Below are positions 1 through 7,292 of a stretch of 16,573 nucleotides of DNA, piece by piece (the first letter of the stretch is position 1; every line of letters begins with the position of its first letter). The position numbers and the translations under genes were made by a program. Source of the stretch: Candidatus Dadabacteria bacterium (GTDB lineage Bacteria > Desulfobacterota_D > UBA1144 > Nemesobacterales > UBA2774); contig QIHJ01000246.1 of the NCBI GenBank assembly GCA_003229065.1, positions 1-16,573 of the forward strand. Direction: 5' to 3'. Under the pieces are notes generated by a model that worked only from the letters and a program-made list of their open reading frames with translations, did not search any database and was not told where the DNA came from.

Positions 1-1035
1 ATATTCGAACATCGTGATTACCGGACCGGGCCTTATCTCGGTGACTTTCCCCGATACCCCGAAGTCCTTGAGCTTATCTTCTATTAATTTCGCTTTTTCA
101 ATTACAGCGTCCCTGTCGACTTCTATTGCAGTTTCTACCTTGGCGTCCAGCAGATCAAACGGCGGGAGCTTATAGTCCTTGTGAACTATTTCCTTCTTCG
201 GCTCAAATTCAAGAGTGCCACTCTTCTCCTTGCGCTCTACTACAATCTGCGGGTGAATGGTAGGGGCAGTAAATGTGCCCGTAAGATCGTCGTCTTTTAC
301 CTCATCGACCAGGTTTATTATTTCTTCAGACCCCGCTTGTTCTTGTGTCAAAGCGGCCGAGCCGTTTGCGGATGAATATGCATCGAGTGCGGGCTTCGCT
401 CGTTTTTCCTCTATTGTGTCCCTTAAGTCCATAGCCGCGGCTTTTCCTTTAATAATAAGCAGCCTGGAGATAGCGTAAGTTTTATCGGCCGTAAACATCA
501 GTCCTTTTCCTAAAGTCCCTATTATTTGAGTTAAGGTAAGACTCGTTATTATTATTAAACTCAGTAAAAGAAATATGGTTACAATAAGATATGAGCCCAC
601 GGTCCCGGCGACTCCGCCCCTGAGTGTCTCCGCGATTGCGCCCCCTACCCATCCCCCGGCAGGGCTGTATCCGAGAAGGCTCCCTCCACCGAACACAAGA
701 CCCAGTAAAGTCATTACGGAGGTCAGAAAGATAAGGGCCGATACCGATTTTCTGTACATACCGCTTCCTGCCCTGTTCATAAACACTAATATAGCTGTAT
801 AGAATAAGACTATAGGCACAACAAGTGCGCATATACCGAAGGCTTTTCCGAGCATACCGGATATGAAGACGCCAATAGTTCCCATAGCGCCCTTCACGTC
901 CAGCCCCGAGGACGAGCTGTAAAATATAAGGCTGAGTGCGGAAAATAGTCCGACCGCAAACAGAAATGCAGCTAATATTTCCCGAGCAATGGTACCTGAA
1001 GACTCTTTTGTGGAACGGTTTTTTCTTTTAGCCAT
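1..1035 (-). CDS. ftsK: DNA translocase FtsK, N-terminal part (runs off left edge)
   Basis: This is the membrane and linker portion of FtsK/SpoIIIE, the septal ATPase that pumps DNA through the closing division septum and activates XerCD resolution at dif. The 345 visible residues begin MAKRKNRSTKESS and hold four hydrophobic segments (about residues 19-38, 47-80 as two helices, 93-112 and 139-162), as expected for the FtsK membrane domain. A charged linker follows. The last residues, RPGPVITMFEY, match the start of the FtsK motor alpha region (family form GPVVTxFE). Walker A/B motifs and the gamma DNA-binding domain lie beyond the window edge. The linker is short compared with E. coli FtsK, so the whole protein is probably of the shorter SpoIIIE-like size (inference). 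It follows nuoN in the same direction after about 90 bases and has its own candidate promoter. The start ATG has no clear Shine-Dalgarno sequence. Confidence 0.93.
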   Translation of the reverse strand, partial: MAKRKNRSTKESSGTIAREILAAFLFAVGLFSALSLIFYSSSSGLDVKGAMGTIGVFISGMLGKAFGICALVVPIVLFYTAILVFMNRAGSGMYRKSVSALIFLTSVMTLLGLVFGGGSLLGYSPAGGWVGGAIAETLRGGVAGTVGSYLIVTIFLLLSLIIITSLTLTQIIGTLGKGLMFTADKTYAISRLLIIKGKAAAMDLRDTIEEKRAKPALDAYSSANGSAALTQEQAGSEEIINLVDEVKDDDLTGTFTAPTIHPQIVVERKEKSGTLEFEPKKEIVHKDYKLPPFDLLDAKVETAIEVDRDAVIEKAKLIEDKLKDFGVSGKVTEIRPGPVITMFEY

Positions 1036-1050
1036 GGATTGTTAAAGCTA

Positions 1051-1079
1051 ATTATACAATATACAGTTTAAGTATGCAA
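1051..1079 (-). promoter_or_regulatory. Candidate sigma70-type promoter for ftsK
   Basis: On the minus strand TTGCAT (1079-1074) is followed after exactly 17 bases by a perfect TATAAT (1056-1051). Transcription would start near 1043-1045, only about 8-10 bases before the ftsK ATG at 1035. The leader would then be almost absent, which agrees with the missing Shine-Dalgarno sequence. Seen in sequence; activity is inferred. Confidence 0.5.
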
Positions 1080-1123
1080 AATTGTTGGGTTTAAATTATA
1101 AGAGAATTGCGGGAGAGCCTACA

Positions 1124-2587
1124 CTACCCGCCCCGTGCGGCAGTGAGCACCGAGCCTGCCGCTTTAAGCGCTAAGTCCCAGGAATCAAAGGGAAATATTC
1201 CCAGCAGCACCGTTGCTACGGAAAGGACGATAAGGGCAATTGATGAGGCGATTTTAAACGACGGGAAAGGGCTTATTTCCGTTCTCATAAATGCGTATAC
1301 CAGAACGCGGAGATAGTAATAAGCCGAGATTACGCTTCCTATGATACCGATCACGGCAAGCCAGTAAAACTCGGCCTGCACAGCCGAGAGAAACACCCTG
1401 TACTTGGCGAAAAACCCTATAGTGGGCGGTATACCGGCCAGTGAGAACATGAATATACCAAGCGCAAGCGCGACAAAGGGCCTTTTGCTCCACAGTCCCG
1501 ACAGATCATCGAACGTCTCGCACTCCTTTCCGTCCCGTGACAGATAGGTAAGCACGCCGAAAGCGCCGAGATTCATAAATGTATATGCGAAAAGGTAATA
1601 GATAACGCTGCTAACTGCCAGCACCTGACCGCCGTATGCTGCGACGACGCCGATAAGCGCATAGCCCGCGTGAGCTATGCTAGAGTAGGCTAGCATTCGC
1701 TTTACGCTACTCTGAGCAATAGCGGCCACATTACCCACTATAATCGTGAATACGGCTATGACCCAAAGTACCGGCATAAAGCTAACCTGTATAGGGTAAA
1801 AACTCTCGAATATCACTCTGAGCAGTATTGCAAACGCAGCCGCTTTTACCCCGACCGACATAAACGCAGTCACGCTCATCGGCGCCCCTTCGTATACGTC
1901 CGGCACCCATTGGTGAAAAGGGAATGCGCCGATTTTGAATAAAAATCCAATTAGCACAAGCGCGGCGCCCGCGATGTATAAAGGATTAGCCATATCAAAG
2001 CTCTTTAATATATGATCGAGGTATATGGAGCCTGACGCCCCATAAAGAAGCGCTATTCCGTAAAGCAGTATCGCAGAGAAAAATCCGCCCAGTATGAGAT
2101 ACTTTATACCCGCCTCCGTTGAGCGCGCGGACTTTGTGTTAAATGCCGTTAGAATGTAGACCGAGATCGACATTATTTCAAACCCTAAAAATAGCGACAT
2201 AAACTCTTTTCCGGAAGCGAGTATCATCATCCCCGATGTGGAGAATAGCATCAGGGCGTAAAACTCGCCTGCGTACTCATCTGTAGCCGACAGATAATCC
2301 TTTGCAAACACTATGGCCGCAAGCGCGCCTATCAGAAATATTACGTTAAAGTATGCAGCGTACAGATCGAGCGAAAGAGCGCCCCCAAACGCTGTCTCGG
2401 GAGCCCCGAACCTTTCGAGGTTTAAACCGAAGGCTACAGCCAAGCCAACGAGAGCTAGAACGAATACATATATCCCGGCCCTTTTCTTCAAAATTGAGCC
2501 GAGCAGGATTAACACTATCCCTGACACTATTAGTGAAATCTCAGGCCCTATCAGAAGGGTGCTTTTAAAAACATCACTCAAATCCAT
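1124..2587 (-). CDS. nuoN: NADH-quinone oxidoreductase subunit N (NuoN)
   Basis: NuoN is one of the three antiporter-like proton-pumping subunits of respiratory complex I in the inner membrane. The 487 residues are close to the E. coli length (about 485) and hydrophobic throughout, with about 14 helices. Key charged residues are present: Glu137 in LGFEIMS, Lys218 in GFLFKIGAFPFHQW and Lys248 in SVGVKAAAF, which match the known E. coli positions Glu133, Lys217 and Lys247. The family segments VKRMLAYSSIAHAGY and IGFFAKYRVF are also present. The ATG start is supported by GGAG (2600-2597) 9 bases upstream. NuoN normally closes a long nuo operon directly after nuoM. Here no other nuo gene is adjacent: moeB lies upstream and ftsK downstream, so it appears to be transcribed alone from its own promoter. 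Confidence 0.96.
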   Translation of the reverse strand: MDLSDVFKSTLLIGPEISLIVSGIVLILLGSILKKRAGIYVFVLALVGLAVAFGLNLERFGAPETAFGGALSLDLYAAYFNVIFLIGALAAIVFAKDYLSATDEYAGEFYALMLFSTSGMMILASGKEFMSLFLGFEIMSISVYILTAFNTKSARSTEAGIKYLILGGFFSAILLYGIALLYGASGSIYLDHILKSFDMANPLYIAGAALVLIGFLFKIGAFPFHQWVPDVYEGAPMSVTAFMSVGVKAAAFAILLRVIFESFYPIQVSFMPVLWVIAVFTIIVGNVAAIAQSSVKRMLAYSSIAHAGYALIGVVAAYGGQVLAVSSVIYYLFAYTFMNLGAFGVLTYLSRDGKECETFDDLSGLWSKRPFVALALGIFMFSLAGIPPTIGFFAKYRVFLSAVQAEFYWLAVIGIIGSVISAYYYLRVLVYAFMRTEISPFPSFKIASSIALIVLSVATVLLGIFPFDSWDLALKAAGSVLTAARGG

Positions 2588-2645
2588 TCAGGGATTCTCC
2601 AAATTTTTCGGTGCGGAAATAGGTTAGATGGCAATTTGAGTAGGT

Positions 2646-2674
2646 AGTATGTGGGAGCTATAAAGGGTTGTCAA
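2646..2674 (-). promoter_or_regulatory. Candidate sigma70-type promoter for nuoN
   Basis: On the minus strand a perfect TTGACA (2674-2669) is followed after 17 bases by CATACT (2651-2646, four of six consensus bases). The start point would be near 2639, giving a leader of about 50 bases before the nuoN ATG at 2587. This fits with nuoN being its own transcription unit. A 16-base palindrome lies just upstream of the -35 box. Confidence 0.5.
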
Positions 2675-2684
2675 GTTGAGTAAT

Positions 2685-2700
2685 ATATATAGCTATATAT
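2685..2700. repeat. 16-base perfect palindrome upstream of the nuoN promoter
   Basis: ATATATAGCTATATAT reads the same on both strands. It sits 10 bases upstream of the -35 box of the candidate nuoN promoter and 15 bases beyond the stop codon of moeB. It could be a regulator site, an UP-like AT-rich element or a weak cruciform. It has no GC stem or T-tract and is therefore not a normal terminator. Confidence 0.4.
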
Positions 2701-2715
2701 GATAAAATCAGTCCC

Positions 2716-3537
2716 TTATGAAATAGGTTTTTCCTCATAATCGCAGTCGGGCTCTTTACACTCCTCAACATCTCGAATTGCAGGTTTTTCTCCGCACAAA
2801 TTACAGTCCGGATCTTTAGTAATTTTAACGGTATTAAACGACATATTGAGCGCGTTCATGGTAAGAAGCTTGTCTACAAGCGGGTCACCGATCTGAAGAA
2901 TTTCTTTTAGCGCTTCGACAGCCTGCATCGTCCCCACAGTCCCGGCCACGGCGCCCAGTATGCCTGCTTCCTCACATGTAGGTATTAATCCCTCGGGCGG
3001 AATCTCGGGATATAAACATCTGTAACATGCGCCGCCGCCGTGTGTCTTGAATACTGAGACCTGACCCTCGAACTGAAATATAGCGCCCGATACAAGGGTC
3101 TTCTTTTCGAAGAAACATGCATCGTTAACGAGATAGCGAGTCGGGAAGTTATCCGTACCGTCAATTACAATATCGTATTCCCGTACTATCTCTCTTATAT
3201 TGTCTTTAGTGATTAAATCTTCATAGATTATTACATCGACGTCCGGGTTGAGTTTCTCAAGCTTCTCCCGCGCCGAGTGGGTTTTTGGCTTCCCGATATC
3301 ATCCGTGTAGTGGAGCACCTGTCTCTGTAGGTTCGATATATCCACCTGATCGGAATCGGCAATTCCTATAGTCCCGAGCCCTGCCGCGGCCAGGTACAGC
3401 GCAACAGGCGAGCCCAGACCGCCTATACCTACGCAGAAGACCTTTGCCCGAAGGAGCTTCTCCTGCCCGACTCCCCCTACCTGAGGAAGTAGAATATGCC
3501 TGCTGTATCTGTATATCTGCTCTTCTGTTAGCTGCAA
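2716..3537 (-). CDS. moeB: MoeB/ThiF/HesA family E1-like adenylyltransferase
   Basis: E1-like enzymes of this family adenylate the C-terminal glycine of a ubiquitin-like sulfur carrier (MoaD, ThiS or CysO) in the cytoplasm so that it can receive sulfur. In the 273 residues the nucleotide-binding loop GIGGLGS is at 37-43, followed by DSDQVDISNLQRQ (61-73) with the conserved Asp and Arg. The zinc ligands are two CxxC pairs (Cys171/174 and Cys245/248), and Cys188 in PTCEEAGILG is the conserved cysteine. There is no C-terminal rhodanese domain, unlike mycobacterial MoeZ. A short tail after the zinc site carries two more cysteines (260, 265). The start is TTG (3537-3535), with GAGGT 7 bases upstream, and the N-terminus LTEEQIYRYSRHILLP is typical. 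It lies 12 bases after the JAMM gene in the same operon, so its partner is probably a carrier in cysteine synthesis. A molybdopterin role remains possible. Confidence 0.9.
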   Translation of the reverse strand: MQLTEEQIYRYSRHILLPQVGGVGQEKLLRAKVFCVGIGGLGSPVALYLAAAGLGTIGIADSDQVDISNLQRQVLHYTDDIGKPKTHSAREKLEKLNPDVDVIIYEDLITKDNIREIVREYDIVIDGTDNFPTRYLVNDACFFEKKTLVSGAIFQFEGQVSVFKTHGGGACYRCLYPEIPPEGLIPTCEEAGILGAVAGTVGTMQAVEALKEILQIGDPLVDKLLTMNALNMSFNTVKITKDPDCNLCGEKPAIRDVEECKEPDCDYEEKPIS

Positions 3538-3549
3538 TTGATTTACCTC

Positions 3550-3963
3550 TTAGTCGGGGGCGACTTCTATAGGCTCCTCGTAGAATTTCTCTCCCGAGTC
3601 TTCCAATATCCAGGCTCGGGCGTCATTATACTTCCCCTGGTTTATGGAGAATATAATGTATATCCACTCAGGCCATGCCCTCTGCCTGTCGGTCTCTGAA
3701 GCCATAGAAGGATGGTCCGGATGAGAGTGGTAAATGCCGATTATTTCCTTCCCTGCTTCTCTTGAATAATCGTCCGCTTCCTTAAACGAGAGCGGGTCGA
3801 GCTCGTATCGGTCGTGAGCCCGCTCGGTATTTAGATTATTGCATTCTTTATAGTCGGCAATAGTATGGTCTTGTCCTATCAGCACGCCGCACACTTCATG
3901 AGGGAAACCTGCCTCGGCGTGTTTGATGATCGCCTTATAAGAGCTTTCGTTTATTTTTACCAC
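3550..3963 (-). CDS. JAMM/Mov34 metallopeptidase (M67 family, Mec-like)
   Basis: This is a small zinc peptidase of the JAB1/MPN fold, 137 residues long. The complete JAMM signature is visible: Glu23 in HEVCGVLIG, then His79 and His81 in YHSHP, Ser89 and Asp92 (HxH, ten residues, Asp). The M. tuberculosis relative Mec hydrolyses CysO-cysteine to release free cysteine and the carrier; other relatives deconjugate ubiquitin-like sulfur carriers. Because cysM lies directly upstream and moeB directly downstream, a Mec-like role is the best inference. The start is GTG (3963-3961) with GGAGGG (3974-3969) 5 bases upstream. The gene overlaps the cysM stop by 7 bases, which suggests translational coupling. 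No signal peptide is seen, so it acts in the cytoplasm. Confidence 0.88.
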   Translation of the reverse strand: MVKINESSYKAIIKHAEAGFPHEVCGVLIGQDHTIADYKECNNLNTERAHDRYELDPLSFKEADDYSREAGKEIIGIYHSHPDHPSMASETDRQRAWPEWIYIIFSINQGKYNDARAWILEDSGEKFYEEPIEVAPD

Positions 3964-4913
3964 CAGAGCCCTCCGCTCAGATATCTATAGCCGCCGTCGG
4001 GAAATACTGTAACAAGAACGCCTTCCTCAAGCCGCTTTGTCTGCTCCAGTGTCGCATAGGCAACCGCCCCGCCCGAATGACCGACGAATATACCCTCTTT
4101 TTTTAAGAGATCCTTCATCGTAACGTAGGCGTCTTCCGTATCTACATGGAAAACCTCATCCGGATACCCGGAGTCGTAGATGCCCGGGACTATGGAAGTC
4201 GACATATGCTTCATGCCTTCAAGACCGTGAAGAGCCTCGGCAGGCTCGACTGCGATCGTACGTATTTTTGGGTTAAGCTCCTTCAGGCGCTTGGAGGTGC
4301 CCATAAACGTACCGCTCGTTCCAAGTCCTGCAATAAAATGCGTCACACGCCCATCGGTCTGATTCCAAATTTCCACAGCAGTGGTGTCATAATGTGATTT
4401 CGGATTAGCCGGGTTGTTATACTGGTCGGGCATAAAATACTTATCGGGCTCTTCTTTCTTGAGCTTCCTTGCCAAACGGATCGCTCCGTCGGAGCCCTCG
4501 AGGGGGTCTGAATAAATAACCTTAGCCCCAAACGCCTTAAGAGTCTTCTTTCTCTCTATGTTTATGTTCTCTGGGATGACAAGCTCAACTGCGTAGCCAA
4601 GAGCCGCACCTATCATAGCGTAGGCTATAGCGGTGTTGCCCGAGGATGAGTCCATCAATACTTTATCGTGAGTAAGCTTCCCTGTGCGTATGCCCTCAAG
4701 GATCATCCATAGCGCAGGCCTGTCCTTTACCGAGCCCCCGGGGTTAAACCACTCTGCTTTGGCATAGACCTCGACCCCCGGGCTCAGGCCCTCCGTTATA
4801 TGCGTCAGCCTTATAAGAGGCGTGTTTCCAATAAGCTCGATTACAGAGTCGACACTCTTCAATGGGCTGTCTAAATTCTTTTTTCTGGCTATGGATACAT
4901 CCATCAGCGGCAC
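3957..4913 (-). CDS. cysM: Cysteine synthase, CysM type (PLP fold-type II)
   Basis: This PLP enzyme of the O-acetylserine/O-phosphoserine sulfhydrylase family makes cysteine from an activated serine and a sulfur donor. The PLP lysine is Lys63 in PGGSVKDRP, the substrate loop is SSSGNTA (89-95), and the phosphate-binding loop is GLGTSGT (196-202). The stretch GLGTSGTFMGTSKRL and the C-terminal PDGGYRYLS resemble, from memory, the M. tuberculosis CysM that uses O-phosphoserine and thiocarboxylated CysO, more than ordinary CysK. By eye, Lys235 falls where that protein has its phosphoserine-selecting arginine. Length is 318 residues from GTG at 4913. An ATG at 4904, which shares one base with the tusA-like stop (TGATG), is an equally good start and would give 315 residues; neither has a clear Shine-Dalgarno sequence. 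It is the second gene of the TusA-CysM-JAMM-MoeB operon. Confidence 0.9.
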   Translation of the reverse strand: MPLMDVSIARKKNLDSPLKSVDSVIELIGNTPLIRLTHITEGLSPGVEVYAKAEWFNPGGSVKDRPALWMILEGIRTGKLTHDKVLMDSSSGNTAIAYAMIGAALGYAVELVIPENINIERKKTLKAFGAKVIYSDPLEGSDGAIRLARKLKKEEPDKYFMPDQYNNPANPKSHYDTTAVEIWNQTDGRVTHFIAGLGTSGTFMGTSKRLKELNPKIRTIAVEPAEALHGLEGMKHMSTSIVPGIYDSGYPDEVFHVDTEDAYVTMKDLLKKEGIFVGHSGGAVAYATLEQTKRLEEGVLVTVFPDGGYRYLSGGLWW

Positions 4914-5143
4914 TTAATAAGGACTTTAAAAACGTCACCTTCCTCCCGGTGGATGTCTAGGACTTTGTGCCCCTCCTGCTCCACACTCCTGGGGACATTG
5001 ATCAGAGGCTCCCCTTCCCTGAGCGTTACTTCGAGCACTTGCCCCGAGGACATAGTTTCCAATTTCAGCTTAGTTTTCACAAACGTCATAGGGCAGATTT
5101 CTTTAGTTATATCTATCTGAGTGTTAACTTTATTATTCTCCAT
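4904..5143 (-). CDS. TusA/SirA family sulfur-carrier protein
   Basis: This is a 79-residue protein of the TusA (SirA/YeeD) fold. TusA proteins carry persulfide sulfur on a conserved cysteine and pass it to partners in tRNA thiolation, molybdenum cofactor and other sulfur pathways. The active cysteine is Cys17 in EICPMTFVKTKLKLE. The usual CPxP motif is CPMT here, so the second proline is replaced by threonine. The C-terminus ends in KCR, not in the Gly-Gly needed for activation by an E1-like enzyme, so it cannot itself replace CysO chemically. It overlaps cysM and is first in the operon, suggesting that it supplies sulfur to the CysM/MoeB/JAMM system (inference). The ATG lacks a good Shine-Dalgarno sequence. 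A TATAAT lies 2 bases upstream of the ATG, but it is too close to be its promoter. Confidence 0.85.
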   Translation of the reverse strand: MENNKVNTQIDITKEICPMTFVKTKLKLETMSSGQVLEVTLREGEPLINVPRSVEQEGHKVLDIHREEGDVFKVLIKCR

Positions 5144-5272
5144 AAATTATAGCCTGACTGTAATAATCTAGATAAGTTATGAAGCTTATTTACCAAATTA
5201 AGGGTACCATAGAGGCTTAAACGGCACAAACAAGAGGGCATACTAGTTAAAAGAAAATGGAGACTTTTTACA

Positions 5273-5416
5273 TCAATCTTCGGGCTCTATATCAATTACG
5301 GTAGATTTATCATCCGTATCTCTTTTTTGTACCTCTTTCCTTCCCGCTGCCGCCGATTTCCTGCCCATCCAAAAGGCGATCACTACAATCAAAACTATTA
5401 GTAGAAGCTTAATCAT
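5273..5416 (-). CDS. Small single-helix membrane protein, 47 residues
   Basis: I do not recognise this gene. Reading the minus strand between purQ and the tusA-like gene gives an ATG frame of 47 residues. It begins MIKLLLIVLIVVIAFWMGRK and ends in an acidic tail (VIDIEPED). Residues 4-17 form one strong hydrophobic helix. It is followed by a basic stretch (RK..RKEVQKR), then acidic residues, so the N-terminus would face out and the tail would lie in the cytoplasm. This hydrophobic-basic-acidic layout is better than chance for a frame of this size. It starts 23 bases after the purQ stop in the same direction. There is no clear Shine-Dalgarno sequence, which lowers confidence. It may be a small accessory or bitopic regulator; no function can be given. 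Confidence 0.5.
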   Translation of the reverse strand: MIKLLLIVLIVVIAFWMGRKSAAAGRKEVQKRDTDDKSTVIDIEPED

Positions 5417-5439
5417 AACAAATCAGTAGCCCTGTATTG

Positions 5440-6159
5440 TCAGGCTTCTCTTATTGCTCTCCCTTTTTGATGTAGATTCGATATGAGGGATTCGAAAATC
5501 GCTCTCCCGTCCTCACCGCCCATGAGCCCCTCGGAGCACCTTTCAGGATGCGGCATCATGCCTAGCACATTGCCCTCTTTGTTAGATATACCGGCTATAT
5601 TATCCAAAGAGCCGTTTGGGTTAGCTTCATCAATTACTTCTCCTAAAGGAGTAGAATATCTGAAGATTATTTGAGAATTTCGCTCGAGCTCCTTTAAATC
5701 CTCAGCAGTACAGAAGTAATTTCCCTCTCCGTGGGCCACCGGAATCCTGAGCACATCCCCTATATTCATATTTGAAGTAAATAAGGTATCACTATTTTCG
5801 AGTCTCAAATACACCCACTTGCAGATAAATTTGAGCGAAGCGTTTTTAATGAGGGAGCCCGGAAGAAGTCCCGCCTCGACAAGCACCTGGAACCCGTTAC
5901 AAATCCCTATCACCGGACCTCCGGCACAAGCGTAATCCGAGACAGACTGCATAATCGGAGACAAGCTCGCAATCGAGCCCGTCCTCAGGTAATCGCCGTA
6001 GGAAAAACCCCCGGGGATTATAATACAGTCGTACTCAGAGAGATCCGTCTCCTCATGCCAGACGAAACGAGCATCGTGACCGAGTACATGTTTTATCGTA
6101 TGGTAACAGTCGTGGTCACAGTTGGACCCGGGAAAAACGACAATTCCGAATTTAAGCAT
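5440..6159 (-). CDS. purQ: Phosphoribosylformylglycinamidine synthase, glutaminase subunit PurQ
   Basis: PurQ is the class I glutamine amidotransferase subunit that feeds ammonia to PurL in the fourth step of purine synthesis (FGAR to FGAM) in the cytoplasm. The 239 residues show the catalytic triad: Cys87 in GICNGFQ, and His204 and Glu206 in [10 protein letters not shown]. The family segments [16 protein letters not shown] and HGEGNYFC are also present. Length and the separate small-subunit partner match the PurSQL type found outside the gamma-proteobacteria. The ATG (6159-6157) overlaps the purS stop by 8 bases, so the two are translationally coupled. purL is not in the window. Confidence 0.96.
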   Translation of the reverse strand: MLKFGIVVFPGSNCDHDCYHTIKHVLGHDARFVWHEETDLSEYDCIIIPGGFSYGDYLRTGSIASLSPIMQSVSDYACAGGPVIGICNGFQVLVEAGLLPGSLIKNASLKFICKWVYLRLENSDTLFTSNMNIGDVLRIPVAHGEGNYFCTAEDLKELERNSQIIFRYSTPLGEVIDEANPNGSLDNIAGISNKEGNVLGMMPHPERCSEGLMGGEDGRAIFESLISNLHQKGRAIREA

Positions 6160-6412
6160 TTTGCTCTTCTATATTGATATCGAAATTCTCAATAACCGGA
6201 TTTGACAGGAGCTTCATACACATTTCGTTTACCCGCTCCCTTACGTTCTCGGCGCTCCCGTCACTCACCGTAAGCTCGATGAGCTTTCCGATCCTGGCAT
6301 CCCCTACTTCAGCGTATCCGAGGTTATTGAGAGCCTGAAGGACAGTCTTGCCCTGAGGGTCTAGAACAACCGGCTTTAATTTAACCTCTATCTTGACTTT
6401 AAACTCTTTCAT
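6152..6412 (-). CDS. purS: Phosphoribosylformylglycinamidine synthase subunit PurS
   Basis: PurS is the small bridging subunit that holds PurQ and PurL together in the FGAM synthase complex. From the ATG at 6412 the protein is 86 residues, beginning [20 protein letters not shown]. It contains the family stretch [16 protein letters not shown] and ARIGKLIEL, and the usual PurS length is about 80-85. The frame stays open to a TTG at 6421, but the ATG is preferred because it gives the normal N-terminus and has a weak GAGA just upstream. It starts 19 bases after the parB stop in the same direction, so it may be cotranscribed with parAB. Confidence 0.92.
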   Translation of the reverse strand: MKEFKVKIEVKLKPVVLDPQGKTVLQALNNLGYAEVGDARIGKLIELTVSDGSAENVRERVNEMCMKLLSNPVIENFDINIEEQNA

Positions 6413-6431
6413 TCTCTGCAAATACTAAAAG

Positions 6432-7292
6432 TTATTTTTGGTGCTCCAACAAAATATGACAGAGCCTGTCCAGCTCTTCCTGAGAGTAGTACTCAATCTC
6501 TATCTTACCCTTCCCCTTTTTATTTACAATCCTTACCTGCGTGTTCAAGTTTCTCTTAAGCTCATCAGCCATCTGTCTCAAATACATATCATCACTTTTT
6601 GGTTCGGCGGCTGGTTTTTTTTCCTGCGACAGCTTCCGTATAAGGCTTTCGGTCATTCTAACAGAAAGCCTCTGTTTTATAATAGCACTTAAGATTTGCA
6701 AGGACTTTTCTTCCGACTCGATACTGAGTAAAGCGCGCGCATGGCCTGAGGAGATATCTCCGTCAATAAGAGCCCTCTTAGCTTCTCCAGGAAGCCTCAG
6801 CAGCCTAAGCTGGTTTGTTATTGTTGATCTTTCTTTACCGATTCGGCCGGAGACGTCCTCGTGAGTTAGCCCAAAATCCTCTATGAGCTGACTATATGCC
6901 ATAGCCTCTTCTATAGGGTTCAGGTCCTCACGCTGCAGGTTTTCAATAAGTGCAAGCTCGAGGACTTCTCTATCGGACACCTCTTTCACTATTACGGGTA
7001 TTTTGGTAAGCCCGGCTCTCTGAGCTGCCCTCCATCTTCTTTCCCCGGCGATGATCTCATACCCACCCGGGGTATTCCTCACAACGAGCGGCTGTATTAT
7101 TCCTTTTTCTTTTATTGATGAGGCAAGCTCCTTAAGCGACTCATCGTCAAAGTCCTTTCTCGGCTGAGACCGGTTGGGGGTAACCTCTTCCACACCTGCA
7201 ACGATAAATCCCGATCCCCCTCGTGATCCCGCCTCCACTGCCCCTTTAGGAATAAGAGCGTCGAGGCCTCTACCCAAAGTAGTTTTTTTCAA
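6432..7292 (-). CDS. parB: Chromosome partitioning protein ParB (Spo0J)
   Basis: ParB binds parS, slides and spreads on DNA as a CTP-dependent clamp, and is moved by ParA to segregate the chromosome origin. The N-terminus KKTTLGRGLDALIPKG is typical. The CTP-binding motifs GERRWRAA and ENLQREDLNPIEEA are intact, followed by a helix-turn-helix (SGRIGKERSTITNQLRLL) and a C-terminal dimer region. The start is placed at TTG (7292-7290), because a perfect AGGAGG (7306-7301) lies 8 bases upstream. The in-frame GTG at 7301 overlaps that ribosome site and cannot be the main start. From TTG the protein has 286 residues, normal for chromosomal ParB. The start lies inside the parA 3' end (23-base overlap), so translation is coupled. 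No consensus parS (GTTTCACGTGAAAC-like) was seen in the window. Confidence 0.94.
   Translation of the reverse strand: MKKTTLGRGLDALIPKGAVEAGSRGGSGFIVAGVEEVTPNRSQPRKDFDDESLKELASSIKEKGIIQPLVVRNTPGGYEIIAGERRWRAAQRAGLTKIPVIVKEVSDREVLELALIENLQREDLNPIEEAMAYSQLIEDFGLTHEDVSGRIGKERSTITNQLRLLRLPGEAKRALIDGDISSGHARALLSIESEEKSLQILSAIIKQRLSVRMTESLIRKLSQEKKPAAEPKSDDMYLRQMADELKRNLNTQVRIVNKKGKGKIEIEYYSQEELDRLCHILLEHQK

Noticed and set aside
482..832. Long minus-strand frame inside ftsK in another reading frame.
   Set aside because: It overlaps the ftsK membrane domain, whose frame matches the family; the alternative translation is Arg-rich and low in meaning.
5146..5151. TATAAT directly before the ATG of the TusA-like gene on the minus strand.
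   Set aside because: It ends 2 bases before the start codon, so a transcript from it would begin inside the gene, and there is no convincing -35 box.
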